Source: Bacteroidales bacterium UBA1374 (lineage in GTDB: Bacteria; Bacteroidota; Bacteroidia; Bacteroidales; UBA932). Taken from it: 64,000 nt of DNA. The translations under genes were made by a program, and so were the position numbers. Below are positions 45,328-52,862 of this stretch, one piece after another. Numbering within the stretch: position 1 is the stretch's first letter; every line of letters begins with the position of its first letter. The stretch covers positions 1 to 64,000 of the forward strand of contig DBRG01000023.1 in NCBI GenBank assembly GCA_002305545.1, in the 5' to 3' direction. The notes under the pieces are model-generated. The model saw only the letters and a program-made list of their open reading frames with translations, did no database searches and had not been told where the DNA came from.

Positions 45328-46850
45328 AAAAAGTGATCAAAGTTAGCATTAATAAAATGCCCTTTACCCTTGCTGAGGACGCCTACAGTGTCCTGAAAGT
45401 GTACCTGGACCACTTGCGGCGGTATTATTCGGGCAGGGAAGGCGGTTCGGAGATTGTGGACGGGATTGAGGAACGCATAGCCGAACTGCTGGCTGAACGT
45501 ACCGGAATGGATGGCCGTGTTGTCTCCAAAGCCGATATCGACAATATCCTGGAAATTATGGGTCCTGTAGAAGTGATTGAAGAAGAGGGAGAAGAACCCG
45601 CTCCGGGCACCGGAACCTTCAGGGGCGAACCCAGGCCGCCTAAAAAACTGTACCGCGACGTGGACCACAAGATCCTGTGCGGTGTCTGTTCCGGGCTTGC
45701 AGCCTATTTCAATATTGAAGTAGTCCTGGTACGCTTGATTTATGCGGTGTTGTTTTTCCTTCCCTCCATCATCCACTGGTCCGTCAATTTCAGGAACTGG
45801 GGCGGTTTCATATTCAATTTCCCCTGGATCTTTGTAGTGGCTTACGTAGTCATGTGGATCATCATCCCGGCCGCACATACGGTGGAAGAGAAATACGCCA
45901 TGCGCGGAGAGCCTCTCTCGGCAAAGGGTGTGCAACGTTCCCGCCCCAGGCCCTCGGGAGCCCGGCGGTATTCCTATGAACCGAAGCCGGCTTCGGCAGA
46001 GAGAAACAGGATCCTTGGCACCCTGGGCCGTGTGATAGCCGTTTTGGTTGGCTTGTTTTTCCTGGTTACCAGTTCTGCCGTGCTGATAGGTCTTGTGGTG
46101 GCTTTTTCTGCCACGGGGTTTGCTTTCAATTTTTTCCCCACGGCACTTTTGGATTTGTTCGCTTTCCCCGAGAACATGCTTTGGTTCAAGATCTTTCTCA
46201 TGGGGGCTCTTGTGATCCCGGTATTGGGATTCATTCACCTGGGATCGGTCCTTGTTTTCAATATCAGGGGACATAAATGGATTGGTTCCACGTTGTTTTT
46301 TCTCTGGCTGGCTTCTGTGGTGGGTCTGCTCATCACCGGGGCGCATGGTGCCGGGAATTTCCGCCACAATGCCCATTTTGAGGAAACCGTACCTCTGGAG
46401 CTTACTTCGGATACCCTCTACATTGACCTGGTGTCGGAAGAAGACTTTATGTTTGACCGCTATTGGCTAAAGGCAGACAATTCCTATTACCGGCTTGGAT
46501 GGTTTGAAGGGGAACGCGATGACCTGGACCTGGTGGCTTTCCCGCCCATAACCATTGTCAGGCAGTCGGAAAGCGAGATGTCCGGCGTACTGGTCGGCTC
46601 GCACTCCTTCGGACGTTCCCAGTACATGGCCCAACAAGATGCAGAAGCCTTAAAACCGGCCATCAATCTGGAAGGGAATGTGATGTCCGTGCCTGCTTTC
46701 CAGGCTAACAGGGAGAAGCCCTGGGAAGGCAATACCGGATCACTGAAGATCTACGTTCCTTCCAAGCAGGTAATCATAGTACGCAAACCCATTTATCATG
46801 AGTTTGGCGTATCACGTTCGAAAAAAGTGAATCTTATCCGGTCTGAATGA
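45324..46850 (+). CDS. PspC-domain multi-span membrane protein
   Basis: A 508-residue protein. Residues 1-90 repeat the N-terminal module of the first operon gene; a PspC domain follows (about 108-190: KKLYRDVDHKILCGVCSGLAAYF), then further membrane segments (about 235-350) and a C-terminal soluble domain (about 355-508) with beta-strand character and an SRSKKV tail. It appears to be an enlarged paralogue of the 44361 gene. The terminator hairpin begins inside its last codons. Confidence 0.88.
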   Translation: MKKVIKVSINKMPFTLAEDAYSVLKVYLDHLRRYYSGREGGSEIVDGIEERIAELLAERTGMDGRVVSKADIDNILEIMGPVEVIEEEGEEPAPGTGTFRGEPRPPKKLYRDVDHKILCGVCSGLAAYFNIEVVLVRLIYAVLFFLPSIIHWSVNFRNWGGFIFNFPWIFVVAYVVMWIIIPAAHTVEEKYAMRGEPLSAKGVQRSRPRPSGARRYSYEPKPASAERNRILGTLGRVIAVLVGLFFLVTSSAVLIGLVVAFSATGFAFNFFPTALLDLFAFPENMLWFKIFLMGALVIPVLGFIHLGSVLVFNIRGHKWIGSTLFFLWLASVVGLLITGAHGAGNFRHNAHFEETVPLELTSDTLYIDLVSEEDFMFDRYWLKADNSYYRLGWFEGERDDLDLVAFPPITIVRQSESEMSGVLVGSHSFGRSQYMAQQDAEALKPAINLEGNVMSVPAFQANREKPWEGNTGSLKIYVPSKQVIIVRKPIYHEFGVSRSKKVNLIRSE

Positions 46851-46864
46851 CCGGATTCTTTTTT
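46836..46864 (+). terminator. Rho-independent terminator of the PspC-PadR-PspC operon
   Basis: ATCCGGTC (46836-46843) pairs with GACCGGAT (46849-46856) across a five-base loop, followed by TCTTTTTT. The stem overlaps the stop codon. It may also act on the convergent secG transcript. Confidence 0.75.
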
Positions 46865-47201
46865 ATTCTGTGGGGATCAGCGGGGTGTCCTGTGTTCCTG
46901 TGGGGAACTGGGGCATCCCGGTTGGTTGCTGGGTCTGCTCCAGACGCTGTTCCAGATCGGAGGCTTTCTTATTCTTGCCTGTAGAGATAAACGTGGTCCC
47001 CAGAAGACAAAGTACCAGAATGACTATGGCCAGTGTCCAGGTGGCCTTTTCCAGGAAGTCGGCTGTCTGACGTACGCCAAAGGTTGTATTACCTGTGGCA
47101 AAATTGGCTGCCAGCCCGCCTCCTTTCGAGTTTTGTACCAAGACGACAAGGGTCAGCAATATGCTTGCAATTACTATGAGAATGGCGGTTGCTGTATACA
47201 T
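46863..47201 (-). CDS. secG: Preprotein translocase subunit SecG
   Basis: Small Sec translocon subunit. The 112-residue protein has two membrane helices (about 1-22 and 52-72) joined by the loop LVQNSKGGGLAANFA, which is the SecG hallmark, and a Gln/Thr/Pro-rich tail. It is the last gene of the sigma-54 activator/LptE/TPR-like run on the minus strand. Confidence 0.93.
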   Translation of the reverse strand: MYTATAILIVIASILLTLVVLVQNSKGGGLAANFATGNTTFGVRQTADFLEKATWTLAIVILVLCLLGTTFISTGKNKKASDLEQRLEQTQQPTGMPQFPTGTQDTPLIPTE

Positions 47202-47203
47202 GT

Positions 47204-47926
47204 TTAATTATTTGTTTTTTGCTTTATTTCTTGAACAAGGGACGCAAAGTAAGCGCTTTTTTCCGGATATAGCAAAATAAGTTTCCCGTAGCTGGCGATG
47301 GCCAGTTTGTGGTAACCCTGTTCTGCATAGATCCTTGCAAGGGTTTCTGTCACAAAATCATCATCGGACAGTATCGGCGGGGTGTCCTGTTCCTGCGTAT
47401 CTATGTTTTCCCCCGTACGAGCCAGCATCTGGATAAATCGCGGCTTTTCACTGATGAACCTGTCAATGGGAACGTTAACGTCCAGTTCCAGGGTGGCCAT
47501 ATCTGTTTTTCCAAAATAGTCTGCTCCCGGATAAAAGGTGCGTTCCCGGGGCGGCTCCAGGATATATTCCGCTGTGCTGCTTCCTTCCTGCTTCCCGGTT
47601 GTGGTGTCCGGCCCGGTTTCTTCTTTTTCAATTTCCTGCGACAGGTCCAGGGTGAAAAATTCATTCTCGGCCTGTTTCTCTTCTGCCCGCAAGCTCTCCT
47701 GCAGGATGAAGTAGGGTTTGCTCCGGGAATAAACATATAATGCTGTCTTTTCTGATTCCGAAAGGCTGGCTTCACTTCCCAGGCCACAGAGCGATTTGAA
47801 AAGCAACAGGCGCCCCAGGGAGAACCAGGGATACCTTCGTACCAGATCCTGTAGAATGGCGCCGTTTTGTGCCAGTTCCTGCGACGAGGCATTCAGGTAT
47901 TTCCCATAAAAGGCAGAGGCGTTCAT
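47204..47926 (-). CDS. Uncharacterised protein with TPR-like C-terminus
   Basis: A 240-residue protein without signal peptide. The N-terminal half has LVRRYPWFSLGRLLLFKSL; the middle (about 95-150) is acidic and low-complexity (EEKQAENEF to GKQEGSST); the end (ETLARIYAEQGYHKLAIASYGKLILLYPEKSAYFASL) resembles one TPR unit. No named family. It sits two bases before secG and 13 bases after lptE in a gene order that is common in Bacteroidales. Confidence 0.8.
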   Translation of the reverse strand: MNASAFYGKYLNASSQELAQNGAILQDLVRRYPWFSLGRLLLFKSLCGLGSEASLSESEKTALYVYSRSKPYFILQESLRAEEKQAENEFFTLDLSQEIEKEETGPDTTTGKQEGSSTAEYILEPPRERTFYPGADYFGKTDMATLELDVNVPIDRFISEKPRFIQMLARTGENIDTQEQDTPPILSDDDFVTETLARIYAEQGYHKLAIASYGKLILLYPEKSAYFASLVQEIKQKTNN

Positions 47927-47939
47927 TTGTTTTTATTAT

Positions 47940-48455
47940 TTACCAGTTGGCAACGGTTGCATTGAATATTTCTTCCACAATCTTTTCCACTATGGTGTCT
48001 ACCAGGCCACCCTCGGCTGCATCAAAAGAGATGGAGGAATCATAGTCTTCGTAGGAAGAAAAGTTCTTGTCAAAATTTTCGGAAGGGTCAAGTTTGTTAA
48101 CAAACACAATCCTGACGGTAACGGTCAGACGGGTCATGGAGGCCACTTCGTCCGTAGTGACGGCCATGGGCGCGATGGCATAGCCGGTGATCTCTCCCGA
48201 AACGGCATAATCACCCTCTTCCGATATGACAGAAAGCCGGGTGAGTTTGGTGTATTTGTCCATAAGCGCCTCGGTCAGGGTGTTGCTCAGAGAGGGATTG
48301 ATGCGTTCTGCCCTGTTTTCGATATAGGCAACACTTATGGTCTCTGCCTGGGGATGAATGGAAGTGCCAGAAAAGGAATACCACCAGCACTGGGTAAGCA
48401 ACAACGGCGTAAGCAAGGCAAGGATGCGCCCCGTGTGAGATCCAATCTTTCTCAT
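47940..48455 (-). CDS. lptE: LptE-family LPS-assembly lipoprotein
   Basis: A 171-residue lipoprotein (cysteine 23 in LLLTQC) with the pattern of Bacteroidota LptE: YSFSGTSIHPQAETISVAYIENRA then a beta-rich domain (YAVSGEITGYAIAPMAVT) and a C-terminal helix ending NATVANW. LptE plugs the LptD barrel in lipopolysaccharide export. The ATG overlaps the stop of the sigma-54 activator (TAATG), so the two are coupled. Confidence 0.85.
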   Translation of the reverse strand: MRKIGSHTGRILALLTPLLLTQCWWYSFSGTSIHPQAETISVAYIENRAERINPSLSNTLTEALMDKYTKLTRLSVISEEGDYAVSGEITGYAIAPMAVTTDEVASMTRLTVTVRIVFVNKLDPSENFDKNFSSYEDYDSSISFDAAEGGLVDTIVEKIVEEIFNATVANW

Positions 48456-49648
48456 TATTCGATTCCGTATTCTTTAATTTTCCGGTACAGGGTCCGCTCT
48501 GCAATGCCCAGTTCTTTGGCTGTGGATTTGCGGTGGCCTTTATTTTTCTGCAAGACCTTCACTATCAATTCCTTTTCAAGTGTGTTGAGCGAAAGGTCCT
48601 GGCTTTCTTCAACAGTTTCCAGCGGAAGGAGCTCCCCTTCCGTGACTTCGTCCGCTGCAACGGGCTCCTCTGCCGGATGGGCCAGCATGGTTCCCTGCGG
48701 GTGCCCACCCAGGGGCTCGTGATCCGTCATGTTTCGAAGTTGCTGTTTCAACTCATCCATCTCTGCACGAAGCTGGAAAAGGATTTTGTACAGGATGTCC
48801 CTTTCTGAAAGGAAATCGTCCCCTGCTTTTTTCTCGGGACCATATACCACCGGCAGGTGAAGGGGGCTGTCGGCCGGCAGGTAGCGAGCCAGGGCCTGGG
48901 CTGTGACCAGTCGCGTTTGTTCCAGGACGCTAAGCTGTTCAGCCACATTTTTGAGCTGGCGTATGTTCCCGGGCCAGCGGTAATGCTCCAGCATGTTTTG
49001 GGCATCCTCGGCAAGGCGGATGACCGGCATCTTGTATTTTTCTGCAAAGTCTGCTGCAAATTTGCGGAACAGCAAGTGGATGTCCTGTGGCCTTTCCCGT
49101 AGCGGGGGAACCAGTATGGGGACCGTATTCAGCCTGTAGTAAAGGTCTTCCCGGAATTTGCCCGACTTGATGGCATGGGACAGGTTCACGTTGGTGGCGG
49201 CAATCACCCGCACGTCCGTTTTCTGGACTTTGGAAGAACCCACCCTGATGAATTCTCCTGTTTCCAGGGCGCGCAACAGGCGCACCTGGGTGGAAAGCGG
49301 CAATTCGGCCACCTCGTCCAGGAAAAGCGTTCCCCCGTCGGCCACCTCAAAATACCCTTTGCGGTCTTCATGGGCTCCGGTGAAAGATCCCTTAAGGTGA
49401 CCGAACAACTCTGAATCTATGGTGCCTTCCGGGATCGCGCCGCAGTTAACGGCAAAATAATGGCCGTGTTTGCGGACACTGTTGGTGTGTATGATCTTTG
49501 GGATAAATTCCTTACCCACTCCCGTTTCTCCTGTTACCAGAACGGACAGGTCGGTAGCAGCCACCTGGGCTGCTATATCAAGAGCCCGGTCAAGCAGGGG
49601 ACTGGTCCCTATTATTTCAAATCGCTGTTTAATTGCTGTAACATCCAT
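48455..49648 (-). CDS. Sigma-54-dependent transcriptional activator without receiver domain
   Basis: A 397-residue AAA+ activator. Walker A is GETGVGKE (40-47), the sigma-54 contact loop is GSFTGA (87-92) in place of the usual GAFTGA, and Walker B is GGTLFLDE (105-112). A Fis-type helix-turn-helix lies at the C-terminus (about 359-397). No N-terminal receiver or PAS domain precedes the AAA+ core, so it may be constitutive or controlled in trans. It heads the lptE-secG run. Its -7 box (TATCTTTG, 49654-49661) stands five bases before the ATG. Confidence 0.93.
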   Translation of the reverse strand: MDVTAIKQRFEIIGTSPLLDRALDIAAQVAATDLSVLVTGETGVGKEFIPKIIHTNSVRKHGHYFAVNCGAIPEGTIDSELFGHLKGSFTGAHEDRKGYFEVADGGTLFLDEVAELPLSTQVRLLRALETGEFIRVGSSKVQKTDVRVIAATNVNLSHAIKSGKFREDLYYRLNTVPILVPPLRERPQDIHLLFRKFAADFAEKYKMPVIRLAEDAQNMLEHYRWPGNIRQLKNVAEQLSVLEQTRLVTAQALARYLPADSPLHLPVVYGPEKKAGDDFLSERDILYKILFQLRAEMDELKQQLRNMTDHEPLGGHPQGTMLAHPAEEPVAADEVTEGELLPLETVEESQDLSLNTLEKELIVKVLQKNKGHRKSTAKELGIAERTLYRKIKEYGIE

Positions 49649-49649
49649 C

Positions 49650-49681
49650 TTTGCAAAGATATAAATTTTGTACTATATTTG
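49650..49681. promoter_or_regulatory. Interleaved divergent promoters for the sigma-54 activator and the OmpA/TPR lipoprotein
   Basis: Plus strand: TTTG at 49650-49653 (-33) and TATATTTG at 49674-49681 (-7), 20 bases apart, both perfect. Minus strand: TATCTTTG at 49654-49661, immediately beside the plus -33 element. The two promoters cannot easily be occupied at once. Confidence 0.7.
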
Positions 49682-49747
49682 TAAGCTAAACCAGTTGTGT
49701 TAAATCAAAGTCAAACTTTAGAAATACCAAATAATAAACTACTTGTT

Positions 49748-51397
49748 ATGAAAAAATCTTTATTGCGCTATCTGGGCATTGCCGTTTTTGGTATTATGCT
49801 TATGGCTTGTAACAACCCAAAAGACATGGTTAAATACGCCGATGACGTTGAAAAATCATGTAATCCCCAAATTCTTGAAGTTGTCGCCGATAAAATTGAT
49901 GTGACTTATACCTTAAAATTCCCCGAAGGTTATTTCCATCCCAAAGCAATGCTGGAAATCACACCCGTATTGGTATACGAAGGCGGTGAGGTGGCTGCCC
50001 CGGCGCTGAAGCTTCAGGGAGAAAAAGTCCTGGACAACTACAATGTTATCCCTGTGGCAGGAGATGAAATCCAACACAAGCTCCAGTTTGATTATGTTAA
50101 GGGGATGGCGAAATCCCATCTGGAACTGCGCGGCGCCGTCCTGTATAAAGACGATGTTTGGGCTCTTCCCGGGGCATACAAAATTGCAGACGGAGCCAAC
50201 ATCACTTACAAATGGGTGGAACTCCACGGAGAACCTGTCCTGATGCCCGACAATTACCAGAAGATCATAAAAGAAGCAGAAGAAGTCAATATCTTGTATG
50301 CCAAGAACTCTGCCCAGGTTCGCGCCCGCGAGCTTACCAAGGGGGAGATCAAGGAATTCCAGAATTTCCTGAAAAACCTTCCGGCCGATGAAAGAAGGAC
50401 TGTTACGGGAACCGATATTGTCGCCTATGCGTCTCCTGAAGGTCCGATAGATTTCAACGAAAAACTTTCCGAGAACCGTATGAAAAGCGCCGAAAAGGCT
50501 TTCCAGAAACTGACCCAAAAAATCGAAACAGAAGGTCCGCTCAATCTGAAAACCAAAGGGGAAGACTGGGCCGGATTCCAGGAACTGGTTGGCAAGAGCG
50601 ATCTGGGTGACAAAGAGCTTATCCTCAGGGTTCTTTCCATGTACTCAGATCCCGTGATCCGCGAACGTGAGATCCGCAATATGTCTGCCGTTTATAAAAC
50701 GCTGGAAGAAAAAGTGCTGCCCGAGCTGCGTCGCGCAAGGCTGATCGCCAATATTGAATTCACCAATTACTCCGATGAAGAACTGAAAGAGATGGCATCA
50801 ACCAATATTGATGCCCTGAATGAAGAGGCCCTGCTGTACGCTGCCACCCTCATCAAAGACAATGACACCAAGATCGCCTTGTACAAGAAGGCTGCTGAGA
50901 AATACGGCTCTTCAAGAGGTCAAAACAATTTGGCGGTAGCCTACCTCAATGGCAACAAGGTAAACGAAGCCGCCTCGACCCTGGCCAAATGCGACGCCTC
51001 CAATCCTGTGGTAGCCAACAACCTGGGTGTTATTGAAATGCGCAAAGGCAACTATGGCAAAGCCGCTGAATTCTTTGCAAAATCAGGATGCTCCACCGCA
51101 AAAACCAACCAGGGTGCACTGGATATCCTCAATGGCAAATACAAAGAGGCCCTTGCCAAACTGGACGGCCAAAAACACATGAACGCTGCCCTGGCACAAT
51201 TGCTCAACGGCAACCTGGATAAAGCCGAGGATGCCCTTTCAGAATGTACCTGCATGAAGACCACTTATGTAAAAGCTGTGATCGCAGCCCGCAGGGGACA
51301 AACCTCAAAGGTCAACGAGCTGATGGAGAAAATCAACAAAGTTCCCGCACTGGCCGAAAGAGCTGCAAAAGACATTGAATTTGCAAAATACCGTTAA
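49748..51397 (+). CDS. OmpA-like / TPR lipoprotein
   Basis: A 549-residue lipoprotein (cysteine 21 in MLMAC). After a beta-rich N-terminal region (about 25-190) comes an OmpA-like segment (about 225-270: IVAYASPEGPIDFNEKLSENR) of the peptidoglycan-binding type, then TPR-like repeats (about 350-545: YKKAAEKYGSSRGQNNLAVAYLNGNKVNEAASTLAKC, AAEFFAKSGC, ALAKLDGQKH). It probably links the outer membrane to the wall. The start at 49748 is set by the lipoprotein signal; an earlier in-frame ATG adds 17 non-signal residues. It ends with a clear terminator. Confidence 0.87.
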   Translation: MKKSLLRYLGIAVFGIMLMACNNPKDMVKYADDVEKSCNPQILEVVADKIDVTYTLKFPEGYFHPKAMLEITPVLVYEGGEVAAPALKLQGEKVLDNYNVIPVAGDEIQHKLQFDYVKGMAKSHLELRGAVLYKDDVWALPGAYKIADGANITYKWVELHGEPVLMPDNYQKIIKEAEEVNILYAKNSAQVRARELTKGEIKEFQNFLKNLPADERRTVTGTDIVAYASPEGPIDFNEKLSENRMKSAEKAFQKLTQKIETEGPLNLKTKGEDWAGFQELVGKSDLGDKELILRVLSMYSDPVIREREIRNMSAVYKTLEEKVLPELRRARLIANIEFTNYSDEELKEMASTNIDALNEEALLYAATLIKDNDTKIALYKKAAEKYGSSRGQNNLAVAYLNGNKVNEAASTLAKCDASNPVVANNLGVIEMRKGNYGKAAEFFAKSGCSTAKTNQGALDILNGKYKEALAKLDGQKHMNAALAQLLNGNLDKAEDALSECTCMKTTYVKAVIAARRGQTSKVNELMEKINKVPALAERAAKDIEFAKYR

Positions 51398-51427
51398 AAA
51401 CCCACTTAACCTCACACCTTACAGAGG

Positions 51428-51460
51428 AGAGACTGACCGACTGGTCAGTCTCTTTTTTTT
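51428..51460 (+). terminator. Rho-independent terminator of the OmpA/TPR gene
   Basis: AGAGACTGACC (51428-51438) pairs perfectly with GGTCAGTCTCT (51443-51453) across a four-base loop and is followed by eight T residues, 31 bases after the stop. Confidence 0.92.
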
Positions 51461-51489
51461 AAGCCGTGGTTCCCACCTTCCCTGCAGAC

Positions 51490-51563
51490 GGTCGCCTGAG
51501 TGTTAAGAACGGAGTGCTTTTACTTTTAAGCCGAGGCACTCCGTTCTTAACACTCAAGCGACC
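51490..51563 (+). repeat. Long-stem hairpin 1 with shared loop
   Basis: Arms of 28 bases (51490-51517 and 51536-51563) are complementary at 27 positions, closing on GTGC/GCAC. The 18-base loop is TTTTACTTTTAAGCCGAG. The stem extends further (CTGCA outside) after a small bulge. Two relatives of this element occur at 52368-52426 (inverted) and 53439-53510. Confidence 0.85.
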
Positions 51564-51619
51564 TTGCAGTTTATGCGTATTGCTGCCTTAACAACCACGC
51601 TGTGGTCTTTCAAAGTGGT

Positions 51620-51659
51620 GCGCCAAAGGCCTTTGGCGCTTGTAATATGCTGCGCAGCA
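51620..51659. repeat. Two adjacent perfect palindromes
   Basis: GCGCCAAAGGCCTTTGGCGC (51620-51639, 20 bases) and TGCTGCGCAGCA (51648-51659, 12 bases) lie eight bases apart. Both could form tight cruciform or RNA hairpins. Neither is followed by a T run. Confidence 0.8.
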
Positions 51660-51692
51660 GCACCTATCATTATTCCTGGTTGCTTTGTGGAA

Positions 51693-52036
51693 GGTGGTAA
51701 GTGACGGTTTTTAGCAAAAACCCTTAAACCGCTATTATTGTGTGTGTTATAGGCTTTAACACCATTTTGACAACTTACCACCTCCCTGGATTTCAGCGAT
51801 TTTGCAGGGAGGTAGTAAGTAACAACCATGTTATAAAAACACATAACAATCTGTTTGTGTGTGCGTTATAAGCGTGTTCACGTTTTTCACGACTTACCAC
51901 CTCCCCCTGTTTTTGCGGTTTTTCCGTGATTTTGGGGGGAGGTGGTAAGTTGCTGTTATATCATAAAAGCCCGCATGTGGCTGTTATTGTGTGTGTTAAA
52001 ATCATAACTGGAGTTTCGGCTACTTACCACCTCCCT
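51693..52036 (+). repeat. Tandem array of three inverted-end repeat units
   Basis: Each unit begins (G)GGAGGTGGTAAGT and ends ACTTACCACCTCCC. The cores between are 70, 71 and 71 bases (51703-51772, 51821-51891, 51951-52021). The cores differ but share TGTGTGTGTTATA-like sequence near the middle and an AAAAAC/GCCC-like patch near base 15. Short linkers of 18 bases (51788-51805) and about 27 bases separate units, so neighbouring ends also form hairpins. The first left end is slightly diverged (GGAAGGTGG). Confidence 0.85.
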
Positions 52037-52233
52037 GTCAATACCAACTCCAAAAAGGATTAAGACTTTGTTGGTAAACTAAATCCAGGGATAACCTGAC
52101 TTAAGTCAACTATTTTCAGGAGTAAGACATTCCGTACATAAAAAGGGGTGTTTTTGTGGATGGAATTCAGCAGGGAACCAAACGAGGTGGAACCTCTTGT
52201 CTGGCGGGTGCTGCTGCCGCGGTCTGAAATGGC

Positions 52234-52351
52234 TGCCTCGCACACTTGATTCGTTTGACTCATTATCAGCCACTTACACAATTCATACCCCCGGGGGTGC
52301 AAATTGCATAATACATTGAATAACAGGCTAAAGAACAATGTGTGCGAGGCA
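52234..52351. repeat. 12-base inverted repeat pair
   Basis: TGCCTCGCACAC (52234-52245) and GTGTGCGAGGCA (52340-52351) are perfect inverted copies 94 bases apart. Between them lies the palindrome ACCCCCGGGGGT (52287-52298). Confidence 0.75.
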
Positions 52352-52367
52352 CTCATCTCTGTCACTG

Positions 52368-52426
52368 ACACCACAAGGAACGGAGAGCCTCGGCTTAACC
52401 CAAAAAGCTCCTAGGCCTTGTGGTGT
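52368..52426 (-). repeat. Long-stem hairpin 2 with shared loop (inverted copy)
   Basis: ACACCACAAGG (52368-52378) pairs with 52416-52426, an internal mismatch loop follows, and GAGC/GCTC closes the stem. The 18-base loop (52389-52406) reads TTTTTGGGTTAAGCCGAG on the minus strand. The left arm is close to that of hairpin 3 (ACCACAAGGAACGGAGAGC against ACCACAAAGAACCGGGAGC). Confidence 0.8.
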
Positions 52427-52452
52427 ACGGTGCATTGAAATTTCACTTGATA

Positions 52453-52501
52453 TTTGGATATATGAATTATATCGTCTATCTTTGTATCGTCTTCCGATAT
52501 A
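52453..52501 (+). promoter_or_regulatory. Promoter and dyad operator of padR-DUF2812
   Basis: TTTG (52453-52456) and TATCTTTG (52477-52484) are 20 bases apart, a consensus promoter. The inverted repeat TATATCG (52468-52474) and CGATATA (52495-52501) brackets the -7 box, with an extra TATCGT inside, fitting autorepression by the PadR protein that follows. Confidence 0.7.
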
Positions 52502-52532
52502 ACGGCAGACAGAATACTTGATACTAATCGTT

Positions 52533-52862
52533 ATGAATCCAAATGAAAACATCGTATTGACCGAAGCCGTATTTTACACATTACTGGCTTTGCATACACC
52601 CCTTCACGGGTATGGGATCATGCAGGAAACAAAAAGCATGACCGGTGGCCGTCTTGTGCTGTCGGCCGGCACGCTTTACGGAGCCATTTCCTCCATGTTG
52701 GATAAAGGCTGGATCAAAGCGCTTCCAGGAGAAGAAGACAGCCGTCGTAAGGAATACGTGATAACAGACACAGGCAAACAGGTGGCACGGGCTGAATTGA
52801 ACAGGCTGCATGAACTTGTGGCAAACGGAGAAAAGATCATAAACAAAACTGATATACTATAA
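52533..52862 (+). CDS. PadR family transcriptional regulator
   Basis: A 109-residue winged-helix regulator: FYTLLALHTPLHGYGIMQE, LSAGTLYGAISSMLDKGWI and RRKEYVITDTGKQVA are the PadR signature. The ATG at 52533 is preferred over a start 15 bases upstream because the product then begins MNPNENIVLTEAVFYTLL. It overlaps the next gene by one base (TAATG). PadR proteins of this type repress their own operon and partner membrane protein. Confidence 0.93.
   Translation: MNPNENIVLTEAVFYTLLALHTPLHGYGIMQETKSMTGGRLVLSAGTLYGAISSMLDKGWIKALPGEEDSRRKEYVITDTGKQVARAELNRLHELVANGEKIINKTDIL

Larger units (their letters stand above)
51398..52532. other. 1.1-kb non-coding region rich in inverted repeats
   Basis: The only stretch above 300 bases without a credible gene. 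In order it holds the terminator above, long hairpin 1 (51490-51563), two tight palindromes (51620-51659), the three-unit repeat array (51693-52036), a 12-base inverted repeat pair (52234-52351) enclosing the palindrome ACCCCCGGGGGT (52287-52298), long hairpin 2 (52368-52426) and the PadR promoter. Two minus-strand frames (51554-51844, 96 codons; 52060-52374, 104 codons) and a 43-codon plus-strand frame from 51574 exist but look non-coding. Confidence 0.8.

Noticed and set aside
45234..46376. 380-codon minus-strand reading frame
   Set aside because: It is antisense to the PadR and PspC genes and has no domain, signal or promoter.
51554..51844. 96-codon minus-strand reading frame
   Set aside because: It is antisense to the repeat array and follows repeat structure rather than protein-like composition.
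51693..52036. CRISPR array
   Set aside because: The repeats alternate in orientation, there are only three units, the 70-71-base cores share sequence with each other and no cas gene is present.
52060..52374. 104-codon minus-strand reading frame
   Set aside because: It runs through palindromes and one arm of a 12-base inverted repeat, has no ribosome-binding site, no recognisable domain and an unusual composition; probably non-coding.
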